Notes: generated by a model from the sequence alone, not told the origin. DNA of 64,000 bases from Streptomyces sp. NBC_01255 (GCF_036226445.1 NZ_CP108474.1:2728001-2792000); one strand, 5' to 3'; counted from the first letter of the stretch, positions 49,701 through 57,972 are shown. Program-made: numbers and translations.

Positions 49701-51255
49701 CGAGGCCGCCGAACTCCTGGAGAGCACCGAGCAGGACGCGCGGCGGCTCCGTACCGAGGCCGAGCAGGTCAAGGCCGACGGGGAGGCGCACGCGGAGGCG
49801 CTGCGGACCGCGGCCCTCGCGGACGGCGAGAAGGTCCTCGACGAGGCCCGCAAGGCCGCCGACAAGCGGCGTTCCGACGCCGCCGAGCAGGCCGACGCGC
49901 TCATGGCCGAGGCGACGAGCGAGGCCGAGCGGCTCACCGCCGAGGCGATCGAGCTCATGGAGACGACCGAGCAGGACGCTCATCGGCTCCGCGCCGAGGC
50001 CGAGCAGGTCAAGATCGACGGGGAGGCGCACGCCCAGGCCCTGCGGACGGCGGCCCTCGCCGACGGCGAGAAGGTCCTCGACGACGCCCGCAAGGCCGCC
50101 GACAAGCGGCGTTCCGACGCCGCCGAGCAGGCCGACGCGCTCATCGCCGAGGCGACGAGCGAGGCCGAGCGGATCACCCGTGAGGCGGGCGAGCTGTCCG
50201 ACGCGGTCACGGCGGACGCGCGCGCCGACGCCGAGCGGGTCGCGGCGGAGGCCGCCGAGCAGGCGGGCCGGACCGTCGCGGAGGCCGAGCGTCACAAGGC
50301 CGGGGCGGAGGCCGAGGCGACCGCGACGGTGGGCGCCGCGCAGCAGGACGCCGAGCGGATCCGCGCGGAGTCGAAGCAGGTGAAGGCGGACGCCGAGGCG
50401 GCGGCCGAGCAGATGCGGTCGGAGGCCCGCGAGGAGGCGGACCGGACTCTGGACGACGCCCGGGACGCCGCCGCGCGGAAGCGTTCGGACGCGGCCGAGC
50501 AGGCGGACCAGCTCATCGCCAAGGCCCAGGAGGAGGCGCTGCGCGCCACCACCGAGGCCGAGACGCAGGCGGACACCATGGTCGGCGCGGCCCGCAAGGA
50601 GGCCGAGCGGATCGTCGCCGAGGCGACCGTCGACGGCAACTCGCTGGTGGAGAAGGCCCGTACGGACGCCGACGAACTGCTCGTCGGGGCGCGCAGCGAC
50701 GCGACGGCCATAAGGGACCGGTCCGAGGAGCTGCGGGGCCGCGTCGAGGGCGAGATCGAGGAACTGCACGACCGGGCGCGGCGCGAGACGGCCGAGCAGA
50801 TGAAGACGGCCGGCGAGCGCGTCGACAAGCTGGTCAAGGCCGCCACGGAGCAGCGCACCGAGGCGGAGGAGAAGGCGAAGGAGCTCGTCTCCGAGGCGAG
50901 TTCCGAGGCGAGCAAGGTCCGTATCGCGGCGGTGCGGAAGGCGGAGGCGCTCCTCAAGGAGGCCGAGCAGAAGAAGGCATCGCTCGTCGCGGAGGCCGAG
51001 GGCATCAAGGCGGAGGCCGAGCAGCTGCGGGCCGACGCGGAGGCCGAGGCCGCGCGGACCGTCGCGGAGGGCAAGCGGGAGCTGGAGGTGCTCGTGCGCC
51101 GACGCGAGGACATCAATGCCGAGATCTCCCGTGTCCAGGACGTGCTGGAGGCGTTGGAGTCTTTCGAGACGCCGTCGGCGGGGGCGAAGGACGGGCTCAA
51201 GGCGGGTGCGTCGACGGGGGCCACTCGTTCGAGTGGCAAGTCCCAGGACGGCTAG
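46723..51255 (+). CDS. scy: Polarity coiled-coil protein Scy
   Basis: About 1510 residues from GTG 46723 (AAGGA 9-10 bases upstream; ATG 46711 would add four residues). The short DivIVA-like N-terminal part ('HLARFEAEMDRLKTEREKAV', 'EDLGYQVEVLRAKLHEARR') is followed by one long coiled coil built of A/E/R-rich hendecads. Blocks beginning 'LDEARKAADKRRSDAAEQAD' recur at 49531, 49837 and 50077. The first spacing, 306 bases, is 102 residues or two 51-residue units, the period reported for Scy. Scy gathers DivIVA and ParA at the hyphal tip and sets new growth sites. It is longer than I recall for S. coelicolor (about 1326), due to repeats. filP follows. Confidence 0.94.
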   Translation: MRGYERQESHRAEDDHLARFEAEMDRLKTEREKAVQHAEDLGYQVEVLRAKLHEARRTIASRPAYDSADIGYQAEQLLRNAQAQAEQLRQDAERELREARAQTQRILQEHAEHQSRLQAELHNEAVQRRQQLDQELNERRQTVEAHVNENVAWAEQLRARTESQARRLMEESRAEAEQSLATARAEATRLAEETSRRVGTEAESARAEAEAILLRARKDAERLLGAASSQAQEATSHAEQLRSTTTAETDQARRQATELSRAAEQRMQEAEEKLRLARAEAEKALTEAKDAAAKQLASAESVNEQRTRTAKAEIARLVGEATKDAEALKAEAEEKLREATAEAEKLVTEASEKARTAVAEDSAAALAKAARNAEEILTKASEDARETTRKAAEEAERVRREAEAEMDRLRARVEEQADELLGSAKDDTKEYRAKTVELQEEARRLRGEAEQLRAEAVAEGERIRGEARREALQQIEEAAGTAEELLTKARTDAEELRTKAGAESERVKSEAVERAQTLRAQAEETLERTRAEAERLRAESEEQAESVKDAAEKAAAGLRADAERAAEARRAEAAEELTRLHTDAESKVAAAGQELTDARAESERIRRETAEETERLRTEAAERIRTLQEQAEQEAERLRTEASADASTVRTEAETAAVRLRTEAGAEAERLKSEAQETADRVRAEAAAAAERVAAEAAEALAAAQEEANRRRREAEETLESARSEAGREREHAREQSEELLAAARKRVEDAQTEAQRLVEEADARATEMVTAASRAAQEVRDSVAGLREQAEEEIAGLRSAAEHAADRTRTEAQEEADRVRADAYEERERASEDASRTRARAQEESEAAKALAERTVGDAIAESEKLRADTAEYAQRVRTEVTDSLASAEQDAARTRADARDDANRIRSEAAEKAETVVGGARAEADRIGAEAEQVLDEARKAADKRRSDAAEQADSLVGEATSEAERLTAEALAEAERVTAEATAEAERLTTEAAELLESTEQDARRLRTEAEQVKADGEAHAEALRTAALADGEKVLDEARKAADKRRSDAAEQADALMAEATSEAERLTAEAIELMETTEQDAHRLRAEAEQVKIDGEAHAQALRTAALADGEKVLDDARKAADKRRSDAAEQADALIAEATSEAERITREAGELSDAVTADARADAERVAAEAAEQAGRTVAEAERHKAGAEAEATATVGAAQQDAERIRAESKQVKADAEAAAEQMRSEAREEADRTLDDARDAAARKRSDAAEQADQLIAKAQEEALRATTEAETQADTMVGAARKEAERIVAEATVDGNSLVEKARTDADELLVGARSDATAIRDRSEELRGRVEGEIEELHDRARRETAEQMKTAGERVDKLVKAATEQRTEAEEKAKELVSEASSEASKVRIAAVRKAEALLKEAEQKKASLVAEAEGIKAEAEQLRADAEAEAARTVAEGKRELEVLVRRREDINAEISRVQDVLEALESFETPSAGAKDGLKAGASTGATRSSGKSQDG
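49531..50160 (+). repeat. Near-identical internal repeats in scy
   Basis: Three copies of a block beginning with CTCGACGA(G/C)GCCCGCAAGG start at 49531, 49837 and 50077. The spacing is 306 then 240 bases, i.e. 102 and 80 residues. The difference is 22 residues, two hendecads, corresponding to a stretch present between copies 1 and 2 but missing between copies 2 and 3. Confidence 0.8.
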
Positions 51256-51369
51256 CCACTCAAAAGGCTGGACATTCTCCAGATCAAACGGGCATACGCT
51301 CGATGACACGCCGCTTCGGCCCCTAGGATTCCCTCTAACACCTCACCGGTCTCATTCGACAGGAAACCC

Positions 51370-52305
51370 ATGAGCGACACTTCCTCCCCCTTCGGCTTCG
51401 AGCTCGTGCGGCGCGGTTACGACCGCGGTCAGGTGGACGACCGCATTACCAAGCTCGTTTCCGACCGTGACAGCGCGCTGTCCCGCATCACCTCCCTGGA
51501 GAAGCGCATCGAGGAACTCCACCTCGAAACGCAGAACGCCCAGGCGCAGGTCACCGACGCGGAGCCGTCGTACGCCGGCCTCGGTGCCCGTGTCGAGAAG
51601 ATCCTCCGGCTCGCCGAGGAGGAGGCGAAGGATCTCCGCGAGGAGGCCCGTCGCGCGGCCGAGCAGCACCGCGAGCTGGCCGAGTCGGCCGCCCAGCAGG
51701 TGCGCAACGACGCGGAGTCCTTCGCGGCCGAGCGGAAGTCGAAGGCCGAGGACGAGGGCGTCCGGATCGTCGAGAAGGCGCAGGGCGAGGCCAACTCGCT
51801 GCGTGGCGAGGCGCAGAAGGACGCGCAGTCGAAGCGCGAGGAGGCGGACGCCCTCTTCGAGGAGACCCGCGCCAAGGCCGCCCAGGCCGCCGCGGACTTC
51901 GAGACCAACCTGGCGAAGCGCCGCGAGCAGTCGGAGCGGGACCTGGCCTCGCGTCAGGCGAAGGCCGAGAAGCGCCTCGCCGAGATCGAGCACCGCGCCG
52001 AGCAGCTCCGCCTGGAGGCCGAGAAGCTGCGTACGGACGCGGAGCGCCGCGCCCGTCAGACGGTGGAGACCGCGCAGCGCCAGGCCGAGGACATCGTGGC
52101 CGACGCGAACGCGAAGGCCGACCGGATCCGCAGCGAATCGGAGCGCGAGCTCGCGGCGCTGACGAACCGCCGGGACTCGATCAACGCCCAGCTGACCAAC
52201 GTCCGCGAGATGCTGGCGACGCTGACGGGTGCCGCGGTCGCGGCGGCCGGCTCCCCGATCGACGACGAGCGCGCGGCCGGCGTCCCGGCCCAGCAGACCC
52301 GGTAA
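51370..52305 (+). CDS. filP: Intermediate-filament-like protein FilP
   Basis: 311 residues, essentially the length of S. coelicolor FilP. A DivIVA-like head ('FGFELVRRGYDRGQVDDRIT') leads into a coiled coil ('ARVEKILRLAEEEAKDLREE', later 'NRRDSINAQLTNVREML') and a short tail. FilP assembles into filaments behind the hyphal tip, interacts with DivIVA and Scy and gives cells rigidity. The ATG has AGGA upstream. The gene lies 114 bases after scy and is closed by a strong terminator. Confidence 0.95.
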   Translation: MSDTSSPFGFELVRRGYDRGQVDDRITKLVSDRDSALSRITSLEKRIEELHLETQNAQAQVTDAEPSYAGLGARVEKILRLAEEEAKDLREEARRAAEQHRELAESAAQQVRNDAESFAAERKSKAEDEGVRIVEKAQGEANSLRGEAQKDAQSKREEADALFEETRAKAAQAAADFETNLAKRREQSERDLASRQAKAEKRLAEIEHRAEQLRLEAEKLRTDAERRARQTVETAQRQAEDIVADANAKADRIRSESERELAALTNRRDSINAQLTNVREMLATLTGAAVAAAGSPIDDERAAGVPAQQTR

Positions 52306-52337
52306 CACCGGCGCTGACATCCAGCGCCGGCACCGCG

Positions 52338-52373
52338 CAAAACCCTCCGTCATTCCGGTGGCGGAGGGTTTTG
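52338..52373 (+). terminator. Terminator of filP
   Basis: A perfect 12-bp stem, CAAAACCCTCCG (52338-52349) with its complement at 52362-52373, ends in TTTTG. Partly U-rich, it is a strong intrinsic terminator 33 bases after filP. Confidence 0.9.
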
Positions 52374-52381
52374 TGCGCCCT

Positions 52382-52387
52382 TAGGTT
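52382..52387 (+). promoter_or_regulatory. -10 box of a leaderless promoter for ABC pair 1
   Basis: TAGGTT ends 7 bases before the ATG at 52395, directly after the filP terminator and without a ribosome site. Confidence 0.5.
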
Positions 52388-52394
52388 GGTACGC

Positions 52395-53363
52395 ATGATC
52401 GAGCTTGAGGGCCTGACCAAGCGCTACGGGACGAAGACAGCGGTCGACCATCTCTCCTTCCAGGTCCGGCCGGGCGTCATCACCGGCTTCCTCGGGCCGA
52501 ACGGGGCGGGCAAGTCGACGACGATGCGGATGATGCTCGATCTGGACAATCCGACCAGCGGTACGGTCCGGATCGACGGCAAGCACTACCGGGACCTCGA
52601 AGAGCCGCTCAAGTACATCGGCGCACTGCTCGACGCCAAGGCGATGAACGGCGGGCGTTCCGCGTACAACAACCTCCTGTGCCTCGCGCAGTCGAACCGG
52701 ATCCCGCAGAGCCGGGTGGGCGAGGTGCTCGATCTGGTGGGTCTGACGCCGGTCGCGCGGAAGAAGTCGAAGGGTTTCTCCCTCGGCATGGGGCAGCGGC
52801 TCGGTATCGCCTCGGCGCTGCTCGGCGATCCCGAGATCCTGATGTTCGACGAACCCGTCAATGGTCTGGACCCCGAGGGAATTCACTGGATCCGCAATCT
52901 GATGAAGGCCCTGGCCGGCGAGGGCCGGACGATCTTCGTCTCCAGCCATCTGATGAGTGAAATGGCGCTGACGGCCGATCATCTGATCGTGATCGGGCAG
53001 GGAAAGCTGCTGGCCGACACGTCGATGGCGGATTTCATCCAGCAGAATTCGCGGAGTTATGCGCGGCTGCGTTCACCGCAGCAGGAGCGCCTGCGGGACC
53101 TCCTCCACGCCAACGGGTTCGTGGCGGTCGAGGCGGGCAACGGCACCCTTGAGGTGGACGGGGCGACCACCGAGAAGCTGGGCGAGCTGGCGGCCGCGAA
53201 CCAGCTCGTCCTGCACGAGCTGAGCTCGCAGCGCGCCTCCCTCGAAGAAGCGTTCATGCAGATGACGGCCGGTGCGGTGGAGTACCACGCGCACGGCACC
53301 GACGTACACAGCGCCGTGCCGGCGCCCGGCCCCCGGTGGGGCTCGACCTCCGAGGGAGTCTGA
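52395..53363 (+). CDS. ABC transporter ATP-binding protein, pair 1
   Basis: 322 residues of the CcmA/DRA family. Walker A 'GPNGAGKSTT', signature 'SLGMGQRLGIASALL' (LGMGQ in place of LSGGQ), Walker B 'ILMFDEPVNGLDPEG' and the H-loop 'SSHLMSEM' are all present. The C-terminal 100 residues are a regulatory extension. ATG 52395 is the family start. The permease gene begins 3 bases later. Exporters of this type often confer resistance to peptides or antibiotics; the substrate is not known. Confidence 0.92.
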   Translation: MIELEGLTKRYGTKTAVDHLSFQVRPGVITGFLGPNGAGKSTTMRMMLDLDNPTSGTVRIDGKHYRDLEEPLKYIGALLDAKAMNGGRSAYNNLLCLAQSNRIPQSRVGEVLDLVGLTPVARKKSKGFSLGMGQRLGIASALLGDPEILMFDEPVNGLDPEGIHWIRNLMKALAGEGRTIFVSSHLMSEMALTADHLIVIGQGKLLADTSMADFIQQNSRSYARLRSPQQERLRDLLHANGFVAVEAGNGTLEVDGATTEKLGELAAANQLVLHELSSQRASLEEAFMQMTAGAVEYHAHGTDVHSAVPAPGPRWGSTSEGV

Positions 53364-53366
53364 ACC

Positions 53367-54146
53367 ATGGCAGCGGCAACCGCGGTCCTCCAGTCCGAGT
53401 GGACCAAGATCCGGACGGTGTCGTCGACGGTCTGGACGCTGGCGAGCGCCCTCCTCGTCACCGTGGCGATGAGCGCGGCGCTGTGCGCGCTCCTCAACTC
53501 CACCTTCGACGATCTGAACCAGGCCGAGCAGCTCACCTTCGACCCGACGTTCGTCAGCTTCTCCGGGATGATCCTCGGTCAGCTGGCCATGGTCGTCTTC
53601 GGCGTCCTGGTGGTGGGCACCGAGTACTCCTCCGGCATGATCCGCACCTCGCTCGCCGCCGTACCGCAGCGCGCGACCTTCCTCTTCTCGAAGATCGCGG
53701 TGGCCGGTGGTCTGGCGCTGCTCGTGGGCCTCGTGACGAGCTTCCTCTCCTTCTTCCTGGGGCAGGCCCTGCTCGGCGAGCACCGGGCCTCGATCGGCGA
53801 CGACAACGTGCTGCGGGCGGTGATCGGCGCCGGTCTTTACATGTGCCTGATCGCGCTGTTCTCCATGGGCGTGGCCGCGATGCTGCGCTCCTCGATGCTC
53901 TCGCTCGGCATCCTGGTGCCCTTCTTCTTCCTGATCTCCCAGATCCTGTCGGCGGTACCGAAGGCGAAGGAGGTCGCCAAGTACTTCCCCGACCAGGCCG
54001 GCGCGAAGATCATGCAGGTCGTCCCGGACGCCATGAACACCGAAGAGGCCCCGTACGGGCCGTGGGGCGGGCTCGGGATCATGCTGATCTGGGTGGTGGC
54101 GGCGCTCCTCGGCGGCTACCTGGTGATGAAGAAGCGCGACGCCTGA
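53367..54146 (+). CDS. ABC transporter permease, pair 1
   Basis: 259 residues with six transmembrane helices in the ABC2 pattern. The opening 'LQSEWTKIRTVSSTVWTLAS' and 'FGVLVVGTEYSSGMIRTSLA' are typical. It forms the channel for the adjacent ATPase. Confidence 0.9.
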   Translation: MAAATAVLQSEWTKIRTVSSTVWTLASALLVTVAMSAALCALLNSTFDDLNQAEQLTFDPTFVSFSGMILGQLAMVVFGVLVVGTEYSSGMIRTSLAAVPQRATFLFSKIAVAGGLALLVGLVTSFLSFFLGQALLGEHRASIGDDNVLRAVIGAGLYMCLIALFSMGVAAMLRSSMLSLGILVPFFFLISQILSAVPKAKEVAKYFPDQAGAKIMQVVPDAMNTEEAPYGPWGGLGIMLIWVVAALLGGYLVMKKRDA

Positions 54147-54278
54147 GTCGCTTTCGCTTCTCTTCCGCTTCGCCGGAACCGTCAACGGCTGGATAAGCTC
54201 CTCATTCATACGGGGGGCTCCGGCCGACGGCCGCCACGCCCCGACATGGATGCGACGACCTGTCGATGGGGCTGGAGA

Positions 54279-55433
54279 ATGATCGAGGCAGTCGGCCTGA
54301 CGAAGCGCTACGGCGCCAAGACGGCCGTGTACAACCTTTCCTTCCAGGTGAGGCCCGGTGTGGTCACCGGCTTCCTGGGCCCCAACGGGTCCGGGAAGTC
54401 GACGACCATGCGCATGATCCTCGGGCTCGACCGGCCCAGCGCGGGCCATGTGACCATCGGCGGCCACTCCTTCCGGCAGCTGCCGAACGCGCCCCGGCAG
54501 GTCGGCGCGCTGCTCGACGCCAAGGCCGTGCACGGCGGCCGGAGCGCGCGCAGCCATCTGCTGTCGCTCGCCCAGCTGGCCGGCATCCCGGCGCAGCGGG
54601 TCGACGAGGTCCTCGGCGTCGTCGGCCTCCAGGACGTGGCGAAGCGGCGCTCGAACGGCTTCTCGCTCGGCATGGGCCAGCGGCTCGGCATCGCGGCGGC
54701 TCTCCTCGGCGACCCGCAGGTGCTGCTCTTCGACGAGCCGGTCAACGGCCTGGACCCGGAGGGCATCCTCTGGGTCCGTAACCTGATGAAGAAGCTGGCC
54801 TCCGAGGGCCGGACCGTCTTCGTCTCCAGCCACCTCATGAGCGAGATGGCGCTGACGGCGGACCACCTGATCGTGATCGGCCGGGGGCAGCTGCTCGCGG
54901 ACATGAGCGTCACGGACTTCATCTCGGCGAACTCCGCCGACTTCGCCCGGGTGCGGACGCCGCAGACCGAGCCCGCGCAGCGGGAGAAGCTGACGGCGGC
55001 GCTCATGGAGGCCGGCGGCCAGGTGCTGTCCGAGCCGGACGGCGCGCTGCGCGTCACGGGTCTGCCCCTGCCGAGGATCAGCGACCTGGCGCACGACGCG
55101 GACGTACGGCTCTGGGAGCTGTCCCCGCACCAGGCCTCCCTTGAGGAGGCGTACATGCGGATGACGCAGGGTGCGGTGGACTACCGCTCCACCGACGACC
55201 GCCTCGCCCACCTCCAGGCGCCGCTTCAGCCCGGACAGCCGGGGTACGGGATGCCGCCGCAGCAGCCGGCGGCCCCCGAGGTGTCGCAGCAGGGCTGGTA
55301 CGCCCCGCCGCCGCCCGGACAGAACCCGTACGCCGGGCCTCCGCAGGCGCCCGCGCCCGGTGCTCCGCAGGCGCCCGCGCCCAGCCCGTACGCCACACCG
55401 CAGCCGAGCGACACCACCAAGGACGCCCGATGA
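54279..55433 (+). CDS. ABC transporter ATP-binding protein, pair 2, with Pro/Gln-rich tail
   Basis: 384 residues. It is closely related to the ATPase of pair 1: 'GPNGSGKSTT', 'SLGMGQRLGIAAALL', 'VLLFDEPVNGLDPEG', 'SSHLMSEM'. It adds about 75 C-terminal residues rich in Pro, Gln, Tyr and Ala. ATG 54279 is chosen by similarity; the ribosome site GGAG is unusually close to it, so ATG 54246 is possible. It overlaps the next permease by 4 bases. The pair probably arose by duplication of pair 1. Confidence 0.9.
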   Translation: MIEAVGLTKRYGAKTAVYNLSFQVRPGVVTGFLGPNGSGKSTTMRMILGLDRPSAGHVTIGGHSFRQLPNAPRQVGALLDAKAVHGGRSARSHLLSLAQLAGIPAQRVDEVLGVVGLQDVAKRRSNGFSLGMGQRLGIAAALLGDPQVLLFDEPVNGLDPEGILWVRNLMKKLASEGRTVFVSSHLMSEMALTADHLIVIGRGQLLADMSVTDFISANSADFARVRTPQTEPAQREKLTAALMEAGGQVLSEPDGALRVTGLPLPRISDLAHDADVRLWELSPHQASLEEAYMRMTQGAVDYRSTDDRLAHLQAPLQPGQPGYGMPPQQPAAPEVSQQGWYAPPPPGQNPYAGPPQAPAPGAPQAPAPSPYATPQPSDTTKDAR

Positions 55434-56263
55434 CCGCCCCCACCCACCACCACGCTCCGGCGCCGCACGCCTACGTCTCCCCCATCCCGATGCGCAGGGC
55501 GCACCTCGGTGACGCCCTCGCCTCCGAGTGGACGAAGATCCGCTCGGTCCGGTCGACGCTGTGGACGCTCGGCGTCATGATCCTGCTGATGCTGGCCATC
55601 GGCCTGGGCGTGGCGGCGATCGCCTCGGCCTCCGAGGCGCCGATGGGTGAGGAGTCCGCGCTCGGCTTCGGCTTCTTCGGGATGCTGCCCGCGTCGATCT
55701 GCGTGATCACGCTCGGCGTCCTGACGATCGCCTCCGAGTACGGCACCGGCATGATCCGCACGACGCTGACCGCCTGCCCGACCCGTGCGCGGGTGCTGAC
55801 GGCGAAGGCGATCGTCTTCTTCCTGCTGGTCTTCACGGTCACCACCGTCTTCGCGACGCTGGTGGCGGTGGCCCAGGTCGCCATGGTCGACGCGCGGGAA
55901 CCCACGTCCGCCGAGTGGCTGCGGGCGACGGTCGGGGCGGGCGCCTACCTGGCCCTGCTCGGTCTGCTGTCGCTGGCGCTCGGGACGCTCATCCGGCACT
56001 CGGCCGGCGCGATCACCGTCATGATCGGTCTGCTGCTGCTCCCGCTGGTGGCGGCGCTGTTCATGTTCTCCGAGGCGCTCAGGTCCGTGCAGGAGGCACT
56101 CTTCACCTACGCGATCCCCTCGCAGATGATCGCGCTGTACAGCGCGCGCCCGCCGTTCGGCGACAGCGGCCCGGCGGGCTGGGAGCCGCTGCTGATCATG
56201 TGCGGCGTCGCGGCCGCGGCGCTGGCCGGCGCCTACGCCCTGCTGAACAGCCGCGACGTGTAA
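55430..56263 (+). CDS. ABC transporter permease, pair 2
   Basis: 277 residues, with a hydrophilic N terminus of about 35 residues (His/Pro-rich) and then six transmembrane helices. 'LASEWTKIRSVRSTLWTLGV' and 'LTIASEYGTGMIRTTLTA' mirror the permease of pair 1. The ATG overlaps the ATPase stop (ATGA). Confidence 0.9.
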   Translation: MTAPTHHHAPAPHAYVSPIPMRRAHLGDALASEWTKIRSVRSTLWTLGVMILLMLAIGLGVAAIASASEAPMGEESALGFGFFGMLPASICVITLGVLTIASEYGTGMIRTTLTACPTRARVLTAKAIVFFLLVFTVTTVFATLVAVAQVAMVDAREPTSAEWLRATVGAGAYLALLGLLSLALGTLIRHSAGAITVMIGLLLLPLVAALFMFSEALRSVQEALFTYAIPSQMIALYSARPPFGDSGPAGWEPLLIMCGVAAAALAGAYALLNSRDV

Positions 56264-56299
56264 CGACGGCTCCCTGGTACGTCAGTACCTCGGCGTACG

Positions 56300-56638
56300 T
56301 CAGTACCTCGGCGCGTTCCGGGACCGCTGCACCCTGCTGGTGCGGCGGTCCTTCGCGTTCCAGCAGGCCTTGTGCCAGTGGCGCCGGTCGTCCACGCCCC
56401 CGTACTCGGGCCACGCGACGACGTGCGGGGCGCCGGGCGGGATCTCCTGGTCGCAGCCGGGGCAGCGGTAGCGCTTGCCGGGCGAGCTCGCTCCGGCGAC
56501 GAGGCGGACGTACCACTCCTCGCCCTGCCAGGTCTCGCTGCGCTGCGCACCGCCGTACCGGTCGCCGGGTTCGCCCGGCTGCTGCTGTTCGGGCTTATCG
56601 CCGCCTCGGGAACGGTTGTGGCGCGGGGACACGGGCAC
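56300..56638 (-). CDS. Zinc-ribbon-like conserved hypothetical protein
   Basis: 112 residues. After a basic, Gln/Gly-rich start it has 'WQGEEWYVRLVAGA', then 'YRCPGCDQEIPPGAPHVVAW' and 'RRHWHKACWNA'. The C-x2-C and H-x3-C pairs suggest one zinc site. The pattern is conserved in Streptomyces homologues as I recall. It is antisense to longer, non-coding frames and lies between the convergent ABC pair and the divergent LLM gene. Function unknown. Confidence 0.7.
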   Translation of the reverse strand: MPVSPRHNRSRGGDKPEQQQPGEPGDRYGGAQRSETWQGEEWYVRLVAGASSPGKRYRCPGCDQEIPPGAPHVVAWPEYGGVDDRRHWHKACWNAKDRRTSRVQRSRNAPRY

Positions 56639-56831
56639 ACCTCACGGGGTCTGGGAACACGGACCGTTCTCTCCAGCCTACGGGCCGCGACGCGGTGCCC
56701 CGGGCCCCGTCCGCGGCGGCTTAGCCGAAAATCGCAAGAACTTCATGAAGGGCCGTTGCCTTTGGCACGTGTCAGACGTTGTTGCCAGTGCGAGGGGAGA
56801 TACGCGTCGGCCGCAAAGGAGGCAGAAGGCG

Positions 56832-57866
56832 ATGCGCGTGGGTACGTTCGTTCTGGCCGCCCAGTTCCCGGGCCAGGGACAAGGGGAGGCGTTGCACCGG
56901 GCGGTGCGGACCGCCGAGGTCGCCGAGGAGGCGGGGCTCGACTCCGTCTGGCTCGCCGAGCACCACTTCGTGCCGTACGGGGTCTGCCCCTCGGCCGTGA
57001 CGCTCGCCGCGCTGCTCCTCGGGCGCACCCGGCGACTGAGGGTGGGCACAGCGGTGAGTGTGCTGCCGACCGTCCACCCGGTCGCCCTGGGCGAGCAGGC
57101 GGCGCTGCTGCACCTCACGTCGGGCGGCAGGTTCACCCTGGGGGTGGGCCGGGGCGGGCCCTGGGTCGACCTGGAGGTGTTCGGCGCGGGGCTCGCGGCA
57201 TACGAGGGGGGCTTCCGCGAATCGCTCGACCTGCTGCTGCGGTGGCTGGGTGAGCCCCGGGTCGGCGCCGAGGGGGAACGATTCGCTTTCCGTGAGGTGG
57301 CGGTGGTGCCCCGCGCCGACGAGCTGATCGGCGGTGAGGCGGGTCCCGAGGTGGTGGTGGCCTGCACCTCGCCGAAGAGCGTGCGGCTCGCCGCGGAGCG
57401 CGGGCTTCCGATGTTGCTCGGGATGCACTGCGGCGACGAGGACAAGGCCGAGATGGTCGCGGCCTGGGCGCGCTGTGCGCGGGAGGCCGGGCGGGACCCG
57501 GACGAGATCGCGCGGATCGGCGCCGGGCACGTCTCGGCGGGGGTGGTCCAGCTCGCGGACCGGGGCGCGGACGCGGCAGAGGCGCTGGTGAAGGCGATGC
57601 CGGGCTGGCTGAAGCAGGGGCTCGACGCGCATGTGACGGTCGACGGCCGGCACCGGGCGATGCGGGACCCCGTGGCGTACACGGAGCTGCTGTGCCGGCT
57701 GCACCCGGTGGGCAGCCCCCGGCTGGCGGCGGACCGGCTCGCGGCGACGGCGGAGCGTACGGGCATCACGCGGTTCGCCCTGCTGGCGGAAGGCTCGGGC
57801 GACCTCGCGGCGACCGAGGAGAACGTCCGGCGGCTCGGCGCCGAGGTCCTCCCGCTGCTTGCCTGA
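56832..57866 (+). CDS. LLM-class flavin-dependent oxidoreductase
   Basis: 344 residues of the bacterial luciferase-like TIM barrel ('AEEAGLDSVWLAEHHFVPYG', 'RVGTAVSVLPTVHPVALGEQ', 'RFTLGVGRGGPW'). Members use FMN or F420 to oxidise or reduce varied substrates. ATG 56832 follows AAGG at proper spacing. The gene ends close to a very long hairpin. Substrate unknown. Confidence 0.87.
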   Translation: MRVGTFVLAAQFPGQGQGEALHRAVRTAEVAEEAGLDSVWLAEHHFVPYGVCPSAVTLAALLLGRTRRLRVGTAVSVLPTVHPVALGEQAALLHLTSGGRFTLGVGRGGPWVDLEVFGAGLAAYEGGFRESLDLLLRWLGEPRVGAEGERFAFREVAVVPRADELIGGEAGPEVVVACTSPKSVRLAAERGLPMLLGMHCGDEDKAEMVAAWARCAREAGRDPDEIARIGAGHVSAGVVQLADRGADAAEALVKAMPGWLKQGLDAHVTVDGRHRAMRDPVAYTELLCRLHPVGSPRLAADRLAATAERTGITRFALLAEGSGDLAATEENVRRLGAEVLPLLA

Positions 57867-57883
57867 GGCCCGGCGGAGAGCTT

Positions 57884-57966
57884 GTGCTGCCGCTCCGGCA
57901 TCTCCGCGTGGTCGACGCGCGTCGGCACGCGTCGACCACGTCTCCCGCGATGCGGAGCGGCAGCAC
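57884..57966. terminator. Large nested hairpin between convergent genes
   Basis: An outer stem of 17 bp with one bulged G (57884-57901 with 57950-57966) and an inner perfect stem of 13 bp (57907-57919 with 57928-57940) form an 83-base structure between the LLM gene and the convergent SCO5389-like gene. It is 17 and 6 bases from the two stops, so it probably ends both messages. Confidence 0.75.
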
Positions 57967-57972
57967 CATGTC

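Noticed and set aside
46495-51309. 1604-residue open frame antisense to scy
   Set aside because: Composed almost only of Leu/Gly/Arg repeats mirroring the Scy coiled coil; scy itself has a ribosome site, known architecture and correct codon pattern.
57884-57966. tRNA or structured small RNA gene
   Set aside because: No cloverleaf and no T- or D-arm consensus; a plain nested palindrome between convergent genes is better explained as a terminator.
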